64,000 bases of DNA, taken from contig WHVA01000391.1 of assembly GCA_015179125.1 (NCBI GenBank), positions 46,344 to 110,343 on the forward strand, written 5' to 3'. The translations under genes and the position numbers were made by a program. Below the pieces are notes generated by a model, which searched no databases, was not told the origin of the DNA, and was given only the letters and a program-made list of their open reading frames with translations. Below are positions 52,101 to 63,690 of the stretch, piece by piece. The stretch comes from Gautieria morchelliformis. Lineage: Eukaryota > Basidiomycota > Agaricomycetes > Gomphales > Gomphaceae. Positions within the stretch are counted from its first letter, which is position 1. The number at the start of each line of letters is the position of its first letter.

Positions 52101-52920
52101 TCGTTCGGTTGGGGGAGTTGACTTAGCTGGCTGGTTAAAAGCTCCCTGAATTTCAGCCAGTCTACTTGCGCCAGTTCCTTCTCGCTGTCTCCTCCGCCAT
52201 AGGAACTGATACGTCGATTGTGCTGGAGATAGGGAAGTGGTCGGCGCAGGGGGGCTGCATATCCGGGAAGGTGGTGCACTGGGAGAAGAGGTGCGTAGCG
52301 CCGAGCTGCTGAAGACATTGTCTGGGCGCGTTAGGTTTTTGGTGGTGGACGCGCAGAGAGTAGGGACGTCCTTTGGCAGGGCCATGAGCATATCGTGCTG
52401 TGCTAGTAACTCTAGGAGGATTTGAGCTTTGTCCAGGTTGGTGTTGTAAATAGATGCGCGTTGCGCTCTTCGTTAGGGGATGATGGCGGTTGAAGTCCCC
52501 CATCCATACCATCTTTGATGGGTCGATGAGTCGTGCGCCCCGTTTGTCCGCTTGGATCGTGTCGTGCATTGCCTGGAGGCTGTCCGAGTGCTCACAATCA
52601 TTGTATACGTTGAAGATGGTGACGGCCCCGGCGTTGGTCTGTACTGTCACTGCCACTACGTTTGCGAGTGTATGTCAATTTGCTGCCACGTGCTGGAAAG
52701 AAGGCGTCGGTTGATGAAGATAGTTGCGCGAGATTTTTTGGGGTTGTCCCTGTGCGCTGTAGGGACGAGCGAGTACCACCTGTGGTTGATGCGGGTGTTG
52801 CCTAGGAAGTCGAAGTAGGGCTCCTGCAGAAGAATTATGTCGTAAGTGTTAGGGTCTGTAGAATTAATCAAGTCCTGCTGCGCTGCATCGGACTTTTTGA
52901 GGTTTTGCTGCCATATTTTT
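49109..52920 (-). pseudogene. LINE-4 ORF2, frameshifted
   Basis: Pieces in several frames: IILLQEPYFDFLGN, KMVWMGDFNRHH and DHFPIS (endonuclease, 52870-52200); an open stretch 52318-51191 with KRWWTRELSQ, SYKAPGPSGLSNAVL and KPGKPDYTLAKAYRPITLMD (linker and RT start); 51102-50905 (DIDNGCDQGDP); and 50899-49109 with FIDDVTFLA (RT YxDD position), RNase H (IYADGSSYEGGVGAA, VHWVPGHKGVKGNERAD) and a terminal zinc motif CPACHRHEETVRHFLLSC. At least four frameshifts. The last segment alone is 596 codons open, so decay is recent or slow. Confidence 0.88.
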
Positions 52921-53029
52921 AACGTCGTGAGGGTCCGCGTGATGTTGTACTATTCATGGGGTCTGGGTGGGTTTTGGTGGGTTGGATTTCTGTCGTTGGA
53001 GTTGGGGTTTATAGCGAAGCCCAGCTCGT

Positions 53030-54600
53030 CTAGTGATAGTGGCGGTTTGAGGACGCACTCCTCGTGCGGTTTCCGCGTGTGGTGGACCGTCCCCTTTGTG
53101 TGCGCGATGGTGGGACTCCTCTTGGCTGGTTCCAGTACGATGGCATGAGCTCCGGGTGGCCCTGTTGTGCACCCGGTGTTGGCCTGAATCGGGGTCGAGA
53201 TGGCGGTTGCGGGAAATCATGGTCGGGGTCTTGCGTTGTGGTTACCGTTTCCCACAACTGTGGGTCCTTGCCCGCTGGATAGAAACGCATGTTAGTCTCT
53301 GGGTACTTAAGCTGGATTCTACGGGTATGCTCTTTGAACTTCGGGCACTCGCGGTCCCATGCTGCGTGCCCTATATTCTCGCAGTTGGCGCATCTGTAGA
53401 TCTTGGGGTCAGTCACCCTGCATTCTGCCGTCCTGTGACCCCCATTCCTGCAAGTGCCACATGTGTCGACGAGTTGAGGGCATTGCGCAGCCAAGTGAGC
53501 GACTCCCGATTTTTGGCATTTGAGGCACCTCCTAGCCTCTTGCAGCATCTTCCTGGCTGTCGTCCTTGTGCCTGTGATTAGCACCCCGCATCGTATCAAT
53601 GTGTTTGCTGCCATTCGGTTTCGTAGTTGTATGACCAGGTGGGCTGTGGACTGGGTTGCAGTACGTCTCCCCAGAGGCTTTATCCATCGTGCGGAGACTA
53701 TGTCGTCCTGCTCTAGGCTATTACCCGTCTCGACTCCCGCCAGCTCGGCTCAAGATTCAGGGTTGAATCTGATGGGAACGAATTCGGCAATTATGGAGTA
53801 ATTGTTGGGTTTGATGATCGAGTCGCTGCTAAATTTGGAAAGGAAGCTGGTCGCGGTCTGACGAGTTTGTAGTAGCTCTGCCGTCTCCTCCGTTTGTAGC
53901 TCTAGGAAGAAGGCGTCGCTCGGTAGCCTCTGTACTCCTACTGCCCTTGGCTTTTCCTGATCATCTTCCCACTCCATCTCCCCGATCGCCCTGTTGGCTC
54001 TGTCAAGTATGTCTGGCTCCGATAGTCTGGCCATCCTGTGGTCTGGGGCTGCAGGCGTTTTGTCGATTAGGATCTGCCGGGCGCGCAAATCACATCTTGC
54101 TAGGGTACTCGACTGGAGGCTAATTGGTTTTGTCGCACACGCTGCCAGCGCTGCAGTGTAAGTCGGGTATCGGGCTGGTTTGCTGGTGGGTTGTTGCTCC
54201 TGGCCTTGCGTTGTTGGGGTCGGCGCTTGCGCTGTGACTGCGTCTACTATGCGCTGCGCCATTCCATCGCTTTCCTGTCGTAATTCCTCGACCGTGCCTG
54301 CTAAACTGTTAGTGGACTCCCTGATCTTTGTTGTAGCCAGTTCCATTTGTTGTAGCATGGGGGTGAGGACGTCGTTCACGCCGCTTAACCTTTCTCTGAC
54401 TGCGGTGGCCAGCTCAGCGATGGCTGTCCTGTCTGCTAGGTCAGTTATGAGCGTGGCTACAGCCTTGATTCCCTCCTCTGTCGTCTTCGGTATCGATGAC
54501 TGTGCTTCCGCGAGGTGTAGCAGCGCCGTGGCCAGACTGTGGTACGTTATCGATTGCCTTTCTGGGAGGAGCCATTTGCTGAGGAGGAACTGATGAGCTT
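53030..54600 (-). pseudogene. LINE-4 ORF1, frameshifted
   Basis: Upper part from about 54590 (LATALLHLAEAQ, then MNDVLTPMLQQMELATTKIR, a helical region) to a stop at 53750, followed in another frame by ARRCLKCQKSGVAHLAAQC, CGTCRNGGHRTAEC and CANCENIGHAAWDREC, the three zinc knuckles typical of this ORF1 class, ending at 53030. One frameshift near 53750-53600 separates the halves. Confidence 0.85.
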
Positions 54601-54904
54601 CTTCGGGCGACTGCGTCGATCCTTCCTGAGTGCTGGGTCCTTCAATCCTGTTTGTTGCTTGCGAGCTTGATCACAGGGTGTGACTTTCTGTGACTGGTGG
54701 GGTGTTGCGGTGAGGTGGCGGTTTCTTGGTGGGTCCCACGACCGCCGGGGTCGGCATTGCTTTGTTGGGTGGATGCTGGGAGAGGCTGTGGGATTGTGTC
54801 TGAGGGTACTGGCTGGGGTTGGGAGGGGTTGAGAAGTGTCGGGTTTTGGGGTTTTTGATAGCGTGGGAATTTTTGGATGAGGATGTGGTTCCAGACAAGA
54901 GCTG

Positions 54905-55319
54905 GCACGCCCGGTTAATGCTCGACTCTCTTGCCATTTTCGAGAGGCAGCTAGCACGCATACCGATGTCCTCGTCCGCTCCGGATCTAACGCGCATGGC
55001 ACACAGCATAGTGCAGAGCGCGAACGGGCTGCATACGTTGCTCCGTGCCGGAAATGCACATGCGCTCGAGGTGCAGATCGAGGCTGGGATGGGGGATGCT
55101 GCGACGCATGTCGACACTTCGGAGGTGTGGCGCCAGGTAGGGGGAGAGTATCGCGAAAGTGTGACGGTGAGCAATGAGCTTGTGAGGAGGGTGACTGCGG
55201 CTTTATTATGTGTGGGAAGGCTTGTGAGGGAAGCGGTGAAAGAGCGGGGGATGGACTCGCCGGACCTTGTGGGGGAGGGGGCCTGGGAGTGGGCGGTAGA
55301 GTTTGGATTGGGAAGATAG
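54905..55319 (+). CDS. C-terminal part of an unknown host gene interrupted by LINE-4
   Basis: Joining 48449 to 54905 and removing one target copy gives a continuous frame: ...APQTPSSEHARLMLDSLAIFERQLARIP...ANGLHTLLRAGNAHALEVQIEA...YRESVTVSNELVRRVTAAL...AWEWAVEFGLGR, stop at 55319. It looks like a genuine, mostly helical soluble protein: no stop, no low complexity, non-random residue use. Family not recognised. Insertion of a 6.4-kb LINE in the reverse direction must disrupt it. The upstream exon is open only from about 48313, so an intron or decay lies before that. Confidence 0.5.
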
Positions 55320-56730
55320 ACCCGCGAGGACAGGGAGGAGGATTGCGAATGTCGATGGGAGGCCTAGCACTGAGCGGTAGGTGTATCGCGAGGCCGGGTG
55401 GCGCTGGGAAGATACAGAGGCTTCGGCACGGCGGGCGGCGGCGAGAGTGGAGCCAAATAGTCGTCTCAGAGCCTGACGCGTGACCGGGAGAGAGGTAGAG
55501 GACGGTGGTTACCAAGGGAAGACGGCGAAGAGACAGCGCGCAAGAATGAACATTCGTCAGCGCCGGATCGCTTGCCTATTTCAACGAATGGTCACCCTGC
55601 GTGTTGTAAACGCTTCAAATGCTTCACCCGCATCGCAAGATTCTCCGGATAAACATATTATCTAAATGTATATTTATAAGTAATTCCCACAGAGTGATCG
55701 CAACAGTCGCTCACAATTATTTAGCAGTCGAACCGGCATATATGCGTCTTGGAACATGACACTGTTGCACTCGCCGCCTGCTAAAAGGAACTCGTGCTGA
55801 TAAGCCGACAAGAGCATGAAGTCTACTCATTGAGACATTACTTCTTGTCTCCAGGGCCTGTCGCTACTGACGATGATGAGAACAGCGACATTGGGACGTC
55901 GACGACAAAGTGATGGTGGGGAGCACTTAGGCAATCGAAGACTCAATGGAATTTGACAGCGAGCGAAGGCAGACTAAGTACATTTTTAAGATGGGACACC
56001 ATTCCGTTTGGGGAAGGAGAGTTACTGAATTGGAATTGAATGGCGCACTCTATGCACGTGGGCGATGTTACATTCGTGGCTATATTTAGATACGCGCCAT
56101 CACCCACTTCTGGCAGCTTCTGCGATCAGAGTGATGCGCTGATCGATCACGTCGATCATGTCGATCGTGGAACACTCAAGTTCGCCATTTATAGCATGAT
56201 CTACATCCGGACACAATTACCTAAGAATGCGGCTGGAGGGCCTGACGACTTGATATCGTATGATTCTCAACATGACATGGCAGACATCTCACTGACAGAC
56301 TTACCCACAATGCGACATCGTTCCCTGTCCGTATATCAACATCATAACCCTGCATATGACGTGTCGTTTCCAGGTTATATATGTCTCCTTATAAGATACT
56401 CAGTCAATTGTCGGGGCGACTGGTTCAGTGAAATTGTAATTTGTAGGGCGATATATAGACATATTGGGCGTCAAGATTAGTTTGGAGTAGTTTCACTTCG
56501 AGGACTCACAAGCTTCTGGAAGTTGCGAAATTCATGTCAATAGAATGTTCCTCGCCAGGTCTCAAAGGTTTCGCTTATAGAAGACTTCCGGTTCGCCGTA
56601 CAGGGGATTTTCTTCACTTCAGGTTATTGAGAGACGTCAGACCCGCATCCATATGCCGAGCATCTTGATCGAATAAAAAACAGTATTAACGTACGTTTGG
56701 TGGAAGCCTCAAGTGCCAAGTGCCAAGATT
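55320..56730. other. interval with interspersed repeat R1 copy C
   Basis: No gene supported. 55990-56450 is repeat R1 copy C. 56510-56650 resembles 18370-18490 by eye (GGAAGTTGCGAAATTCATGT, TACAGGG, TTCAGGTTATTGAGAGACGT). Target of LINE-5 at 56731-56743. Confidence 0.4.
55990..56450 (+). repeat. interspersed repeat R1, copy C
   Basis: Shares with 36130-36690: ATTCCGTTTGGGGAAGGAGA, CAGCTTCTGCGATCAGAGTG, ATGCGCTGATCGATCACGTC, GCCATTTATAGCATGAT, CTAAGAATGCGG, ATGATTCT-like AT motifs and GGTTCAGTGAAATTGTAA, in the same order and strand. Confidence 0.65.
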
Positions 56731-56743
56731 AGATGAGAAGACG
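56731..56743. repeat. target-site duplication of LINE-5, left copy
   Basis: AGATGAGAAGACG, matching 62775-62787 after the poly(A). Confidence 0.93.
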
Positions 56744-56885
56744 GACTTTTCTCACGCTTACCACCACCACCAAAATACCCAAAATCACACTTCACACACA
56801 CATGCTTGCTAAACCGCACACCAGTGCATCGCTGAATACAGCTAGCGGCGAAAATGAGCTTCCCTGAAAAGAAGCTGTCAAAACG

Positions 56886-58630
56886 ATGCCACAAAGGGTC
56901 GAACCCCAGGCGCCTGCCACGTCACAAGCTCGCACAAGGGCAGGCGCCACACAACAAGCCAGCAACAAAACTAGATCTGATTTGTTGTTGGAGCCAAATA
57001 CGTCGGTCAGAACCAGAGAGCAAGCGAGGCAGTTCCTAGACAAACACGGGTATTACACGAAAGATGATCCGTTGTCAACAGAACAGCTAAGTTACGCGTT
57101 ATTGTCACTTGCACACAACGTTAGCGGCAAAACACTACAGGAAGGAGTTCGGGCGGTGGCCATTCTAATGATGGAGGATGCCACGAGAGCAGCAGGAGCA
57201 GCAGTCTCGCGACACATCGAAAAGCACATCGAGACGACCCTGGCCAAGTTGGAAGCAGCAGCTGACAGGGCCAAAGAGGCGGCTGAGGTGGCAGAAGAAG
57301 CAACAGTAGGAGCCAGAAATGTCATAGAACATTTGAACAGCATGGGAGGACAGAGGGAACGGCAAGGGGAAGACAACACGAGAGGGGCAACATACGCGGC
57401 CGCATTGAAAGGTAACGTCCCCTTGTCACACCTAAACAACCTGGCAAAAGCGAAAATGAAAGCGAGACAAATACTGATCGACGGAGACATGTCACGAGAA
57501 CAGGACGAGTTAGGCAAGCTAACGGAGCAGGAGCTGGTAGCGAAAGCTAACGAAGCAATAAGTAACCTCGAGCCGGACCCAGAAAGAATAGACATAAGCT
57601 TCGTGGGAGCCAAAGAAGCTGGCGAATGGAGGAGTAGTGCTGGACATGGAAACAGAGGAGGCGGCAAAATGGGTGCAGACGAACAAGAGGACGTTCTTGA
57701 GAAAGTTCAGCGGGATGGCCACGATAAAAGAAAGAACACTGTCAGTGATAGTGGAGTACGTGCCGCTGAACCACTCACCCAACGCCATGGCGGAGATGAG
57801 AAAGATCGAGAGGGACTCTAAACTCCCCGACCGATCCCTGCTCTCAACCCGGTGGATAAAGCCGGTCCACAGGAGAACGGCAGGACAGAGATCAGCACAC
57901 ATTATCGCCAAGTTCACATCTACAGAAGCGGAAAATCAAAGCATAAGAGATGGGATAATAATAGCAGGAAAGCGAACCTGGGCCAGGAGAATGAAAAAGA
58001 ACCGCGAAGATGCCTAAAATGTCAGCGCTATAACGCTCGACACATGGCAGCAGAGTGCAGCGGCAGAGACACGTGCGGGAAATGCGGAGAAGAGCACAGA
58101 ACAGCCGAATGCCAGGAGGACGACCCAAGCAAATACAAATGCACGAATTGCGACGCAAAAGGTCATGCGTCATGGGATAGGACATGCCCGGTATTCAAAT
58201 CGGAATGCGCAGCGGCAGAAAAGAGCGATCCAGAACATACATACAAATTCTTTCCCAACGACGACCCATGGACATGGGAACAGCACCAAGAGGCGGAGGA
58301 AACAGACAACGTAGGGGATCTCATAAGGAAACTCAGGGAACAGGAGGACAGAAGATGGAAAACGGCGGAAATGGAAAGAAGGATGGCGAGACTGGTGGAC
58401 AGCAGAAGCAGGGAGAGGCACCAAGAGGAAGGATTGAAAGCAGAGGAAACGTGCGAGGGAGAGGAAGAGGAGCGAATCCAAGAATCGGGCACATGGACCA
58501 AGGGTGGCAAGACAGAGAACAGGGCGAAGGGCGACAGAGCAGACTGGACGACTACAGAATAGGGGTCAGCCACGAGAGGACACAAACAGTACAGCAAAAC
58601 GGAAGCGATAACAATACGCACCAAGGATGA
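56886..58630 (+). pseudogene. LINE-5 ORF1, frameshifted
   Basis: Starts MPQRVEPQAPATSQ. One extra A near 57615 and a one-base loss near 58005 move the frame out and back; another shift lies near 58500. Reading across: coiled-coil region, VIVEYVPLNHSP, then zinc knuckles CLKCQRYNARHMAAEC, CGKCGEEHRTAEC and CTNCDAKGHASWDRTC. The C-terminal tail lacks the minisatellite seen in LINE-1. The stop at 58628-58630 overlaps the ORF2 ATG at 58627 (ATGA). Confidence 0.9.
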
Positions 58631-61600
58631 ACGAAGAAAACCAACAAATGCGAAAATTGAGAATCAGACAACAGAACATCAACAAATCGCTAATGGCAAC
58701 GGTAGAAATGCTAGCTAAGTGCTCACCCAAAAAATATGACGTCCTCGCAATCCAAGAACCATATATTGACTTCCTAGGCAACGCCAAACTGGTACTCGGT
58801 GTACCCCAGAACACACTTCAATGATAAAGAGAAGCGAACGAGATCGATGCTGCTGATAAGCAAAAGATGGCGACGAGCGCGTGGGGAGCAATTGACATGG
58901 GATCGCCAGATGTCACGGCAGCAAAGATAAAAACCAACATGGGTGACGTCCTGATAGTTAATCCATCCGTGGACTGCGCCCATTCTAACAGTATAAGAGC
59001 CATACAGAAATATATGCAACACAGAGCGGCGGAAGGGACCATGCAAGAAAGGGAGATAGAGGGCATGGTGTGGCTCGGGGATTTCAATAGGCATCACCCG
59101 GTCTGGGACGAGCTGCGCAACGCACACTTATTCACAAGGGCAAATTTAGATGAGGCGCAAATACTATTGGACGCAATAGCAGATCACGGACTACACATGG
59201 CGCTACCTAAGGCTGTACCAACGCTAAGATCGATGGCCACAGGGAATTACACGCGAACAGATAATGTCTTTGCATCGCCTTCAGTCATTGAAAACATGAT
59301 TAGCTGCAGCACAGTGCCAGAAGATCTACCACCAAAAAGCGACCACCTGCCCATAGACACCATGATCGACGTATCCATCAAGGCAAGCACCCAACCGCCG
59401 AAGCCCAATTACAGACAGGTGGACTGGAAGGAATACAGAAAGATGCTCGAAGCTGAGTTAAAAGACAGAATCAAAGAACCCATACCACTCACTGCTCAAC
59501 AGTTCCATCAAAACTTGCGAGAGATGACAATGGCCATCTTGGATACCACAGAAGAACTAGTGCCAAAAAACAGGCCGTCGATATACATGAAGCGATGGTG
59601 GTCCTTACAGCTGTCGCGCACCAGAACAGAGACCAGGCGGCTCGCAAGGAAAGCATATGTGCTAAGAGACGACCCGACACACGCAGCACACGAAGAATAC
59701 AGAGCCTCTCGGAATCGCTACGCGGAAGACATAGAGAGGTCAAAAAGAGAGCATTGGAAAGACTTCCTCGATGGTATAGACCAAAATACGATATGGGCAG
59801 CCCACAGATACGCTTCGGCGGACGCAGGAGACGGGGTCAGACGCGGGTACCGACGCTAGTGACAAAAAATGCAAACGGCGCGAAGCAGATAGCAGAGACA
59901 AACGAACAAAAGTCAGACCTACTCTTAGACACCTTTTTCCCAGAGCCAGGAGAAGCGGTTGAACAAATACCGGAGGACTACGAGTATCCCCCGCCGGAGT
60001 TCGAGTATCAGCCAATCTCAGACGAGCAGATCAGAAGAGCTGTGGACAAACTCAACCGGTTCAAGGCACCGGGAGAAAATGGTATCCCTAATGAACTCAT
60101 AAAACAGTGCATTGACACCCTTCTACCGTACATAGGACCTCTCTTCCGCGCAACGTTCGACCTCAAAGTATACCCGGCAGAGTGGAGGGATTCAATAACA
60201 AAGGTCCTCCGCAAGCCAGGTAAGGCAGACTACATGGCTCCAGGTGTCTACTGGCCGATCGCACTACTGGACACGATGGGAAAAGTGCTGTCCACATGCG
60301 TGGCGGAGGATCTGGTAAAGATGACGGAAAAATACCAATTGTTACCCGACAACCACTTTGGATGCAGACCCGGAAGAACGACAACCGACGCCGTACACTA
60401 CGTGGTGTCAGAGGTGAAGGATGCGTGGAGGAGAGGAAATGTACTTGGGGTGCTATATCTGGACATCAAGGGAGCGTTTCCAAGCATAGTGCTAGACCGG
60501 CTGGCTCATAACATGCGAAGAAGGGGAGTACCACGTGAATACACCAATTGGATATGCAGAAAGGTCCAAAACAGGCTTACCACGGTAAGTTTTGATGACT
60601 ACTTTTCCGCGACCAGACCCATTGGGCGAGGAATGGACCAAGGTTGTTCGCTATCGGCAATCGCTTACCAGTTTTACAACGGTGACCTGATAGACGTGGT
60701 GTGGCACAACAACGGAGAAGGGAGCGTGGGATTCGTGGACGACACCACTATAATAGCCGAAGGTCCGGACCTCGAGAAGGCGTTCAGTAAGCTATCGGAC
60801 ATAATGGTTAGACCAGATGGGGCAAACGACTGGGCGGAAAAACACTACTGCCAGTTCGCGGTAGAAAAGTTCGGTTTGATGGGACTCACCAGACGCAGAG
60901 AAAAAGACCCTGCCAAGCCGGGCAAAACCAGACCAGTAGCGAGACCGGAGATAAGAATAGGGCAGCACGTCATAAAACCCACAACAGCACACAAGTTCCT
61001 GGGGGTAATGATGGACCAAGAACTGAGATTCCAGGAGCATGTCAACTACGCGCTGAAGAAAGGAGAGGCGTACATAAACCAGTACAGAAGACTTGCGAAA
61101 CCGTCCAAGGGAGTAACAGCTAAGTACATGAGGACGTACTACATGACGGTAGCAGTCCCGAGAATGTTGTACGCAGCTGATGTCTTCCTAGTTCCAGAAA
61201 TGGCCACAAGCAAGGGAACAAAGGGGTTTATTAATAAACTCGCAAGAATTCAGAGGCGGGCGGCAATAGACATTACAGGAGCCCTCATGACAACGGCCAA
61301 CGACATTCTCGATGCACACGCGTACCTCCTCCCTTTCCCGCTGATGGTATCCAAAATAGTGCACAGAGCGGCAGTTCGACTTGCGTGCCTCCCCCAGAGC
61401 CACCTGATCGTGGGAAAAGTGAGGAAAGCAGCGAAAAGATACGTAAAGCGGCACAGATCCCCCCTACATGAGATAATGCACGCCTTCAGTCTACAGCCAG
61501 ATGCGATGGAGAAAATACATACAGTGGTGTTCGGTCCGAAGTGGACGCCGGCCTTCAGCGTGAGGATCCCCCTCAACAAGGAACAAGCGAAGAGTGAGAT

Positions 61601-62590
61601 GAGCGAGCAAGAGGCCGGGACCACGGTGTATACCGATGGGTCGAGCATAAATGGGGGAGTGGGGGCAGCGGCGGTGCTATTTAGGAATGGGAGAGAGAGG
61701 AAGACGGCAAGGATACACCTGGGCCCAGAAAGCGAGCATACAGTGTTCGAAGCGGAGCTGGCAGCGGCGGCGATGGGAGAAAGGATGCTGAACGACGAGA
61801 GGGGTGGGAGCTACACAATAGCAATGGACAGCCAGGCCGCCATCCAAGCTACTAGACAAGAACGAGCTATACCAGGTCAATACATGGTAAACGCTCTACA
61901 CAGGCAGATACAGGGAGTGGTGGAGAAACAAGCAGGAGCCGAAGTAATTGTGAGGTGGGTGCCAGGGCACGAAGGGGTAGAAGGAAATGAGAGAGCCGAC
62001 AAAGAGGCGAAAAGAGCAGCGGAAGGACGGAACAGCGGCGTGCGGTACATACCGACCGAGTGTCGAGGGAAGCTACCAGTGAGCAGAGCGGCAGAGATCC
62101 AGAGGCACAACGCGAAGCTGAACCGGGAAGCGAAGGAAAAATTTGCTAAGTCCCCCAGAGCGCTTCATGCGCATGAGATCGACCCCACTATGCCATCAGC
62201 AGCATTCTCGAAGATCACAAGAAATATGCCGCACAAACAAGCGAGCCTGCTGGTACAACTGAGAACGGGACATATTGCGCTGAACAAACACTTACACAAA
62301 ATCGGGAAAACAGCGTCACCCCTCTTCCCAGCATGCAGGAGCGCTCCAGAGACAGTACATCATTTCCTATTCCGCTGCCCAGCATACAGAGAGCAGAGAG
62401 GGAGACTAGAGAGAAAACTCAAGATAGGAGCCAAATCGGTCAAGATGTTATTGGGGGGCATAAGGCGATGGAACATTTGTTCAGGTACATACACGACACC
62501 AAGAGATTCGAGGAGCAATACGGAGATGTAACGACGTCGAAAGGAAAGGCAGGAGCGGGCAAAAGAAAAGAGGACAGGCACAGAGGATAG
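58627..62590 (+). pseudogene. LINE-5 ORF2: EN-RT-RNase H, frameshifted
   Basis: Segments: 58627-58790 (LRIRQQNINKSL, LAIQEPYIDFLGNA), 58867-59840 (MVWLGDFNRHHP, SDHLPIDT) and about 59820-62460 (FKAPGENGIPNELI; LYLDIKGAFPS; GMDQGCSLSAIAYQFYN; VGFVDDTTII; VYTDGSSINGGVGAA; RWVPGHEGVEGNERAD), with the last codons in another frame (GHKAMEHLFRYI) after a run of G near 62455. In the terminal zinc motif the first Cys is Phe (LFPACRSAPETVHHFLFRC). FVDD holds the YxDD position with Phe, a tolerated variant in LINE RTs. Frameshifts near 58800, 59830 and 62455. Confidence 0.92.
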
Positions 62591-62774
62591 GAGGAGCGAA
62601 TCACATACCCCGCCCACATAGGCACGGACACACTCGAGGCTATGCCCAATGAGTTCAAGCAGGGAAAGAGGTCAAAAGGTGGGAAGCAACGGTCACAAGA
62701 AGGAATCTGTATACTTCGTCTTACATAGGGTGCGGCCCCAAAAGATGTAAAATTGGATGAAAAAAAAAAAAAAA

Positions 62775-62787
62775 AGATGAGAAGACG
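62775..62787. repeat. target-site duplication of LINE-5, right copy
   Basis: AGATGAGAAGACG directly after the poly(A), identical to 56731-56743. Confidence 0.93.
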
Positions 62788-62929
62788 TGGGCAGGGCACT
62801 AGGGTGTGCACTCGAGGCCACCACAGCAGTATAACCTAAGAGTACAAAAGGGGAAGTTTCCATTGCCAAGAACACCCCGAGAATTGCACAATTATGATTC
62901 TCCAAAATTTCTCATGGCGTTGAACTCCG

Positions 62930-63141
62930 GCAAGTGCGCAAGATAAAAACGGTGTTTGGAAAGCACTGTGGCATACCTGCTGATACACATTGATGGCCTT
63001 GTCTACCGTCATGCGGAGGCGAGCGAGGAATAAGGTAGAGATGCCACGTGTGCCTATCCCAACGATGAGAGGGTCTTCGAACGTCGCCAAGCGGGTAAAC
63101 TCAGTTCCTTGAGCGATGGCCGTGTATTCAGCGACTTTCAC
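62930..63141 (-). pseudogene. patatin-like phospholipase remnant (nucleophile block)
   Basis: LIVGIGTRGISTLFLARLRMTVDKAINVYQQ-type sequence (in pieces: LIVGIGTRGIST, LFLARLRMTVDKAI, NVYQQ) followed by a GTATGC donor near 62976. It aligns with the patatin block DLIGGTSTGG...LGRLRMTVDEAI...Y, but the GTSTG nucleophile motif reads GIGTR: the serine is replaced by Gly. Either a pseudoenzyme or decay; the short exon context favours decay. Distinct from the remnant at 18840-19071, which keeps GTSTW. Confidence 0.6.
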
Positions 63142-63345
63142 GCCTGGTCGTGCTCTCTAATCCTATATCTCCACACTATCAATTGGTCTCACAAGGGGTG
63201 AGTGTAAGTCCGTTCTTGTCATGACACTCCAAGTGTGGATTTACTGATGCCACTGCACATAGATTGCACGGAAGATCAGTGGCATTGGTGGCACCGCTCA
63301 GCCGTAGGCTGCCATTGTGATATATGCAAAAGACAAGCTGGGTGG

Positions 63346-63690
63346 TGTCAGGGGACCACCTGTCCTGCCTTTTATTTCCTTTCATTTCCCTTCCTCATAT
63401 CTCCTTCATTGTATCCTCCCCTATTCCTTCCTGTGTCACTGCTGGTTGTGTTGGCTCGCTTATGTCATTTGTGTAGCAGCTATATAGTTCATCGCTGAGG
63501 TAAGGAGATCCTCACTCTGTTCTCTTTGGATCTCCTCTACCTCAGTGCGCTGTCTTGTATTACCTGCTCACTGTTGACTCATTATATACTGCTTTGGATC
63601 TCCTCTACCTCAGGTGCCGCTCTAGGGAGTAGAGCACCTGTTAGAGTCGCCCTTACAGGTGGCTTCCTAACCTGCTGTTGGGCTCTGACA
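63346..63690 (+). repeat. possible solo LTR (345 bp), unproven
   Basis: Begins TGTCAGGGGACC and ends GGGCTCTGACA, giving TG...CA ends with a 6-bp terminal inverted match (TGTCAG/CTGACA), pyrimidine-rich interior and a repeated GGATCTCCTCTACCTCAG (63528-63545 and 63596-63613) plus an inverted copy (63496-63512). This resembles Gypsy-type LTRs of basidiomycetes, but flanking 5-mers (GGTGG and CACTC) do not match, so there is no target duplication. Confidence 0.3.

Larger units (their letters stand above)
48460..54904 (-). mobile_element. LINE-4: full-length Tad1-like element with broken ORFs
   Basis: Poly(A) on the minus strand (T run 48460-48487), a long 3' UTR of about 0.6 kb, ORF2 pieces 49109-52900, ORF1 pieces about 53030-54600 and a 5' end at 54904. 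The 10-bp target GCACGCCCGG is duplicated at 48450-48459 and 54905-54914, so the copy is full length. Several frameshifts inactivate it. It belongs to a third family, unlike LINE-3 and LINE-1/2/5 in protein sequence and in 3' end. Confidence 0.93.
56744..62774 (+). mobile_element. LINE-5: full-length Tad1-like element, lightly frameshifted
   Basis: 5' end GACTTTTCTCACGCTTACC, ORF1, ORF2, 3' UTR and a poly(A) of about 15 ending at 62774. The 13-bp target AGATGAGAAGACG is duplicated at 56731-56743 and 62775-62787. Same family as LINE-1 and LINE-2. The only LINE here on the plus strand. Several one- or two-base indels break both ORFs, but almost all domains are readable. Confidence 0.95.

Noticed and set aside
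52237-53800. plus-strand frames of 60-160 codons opposite LINE-4
   Set aside because: Antisense of ORF1/ORF2 pieces; composition effect.
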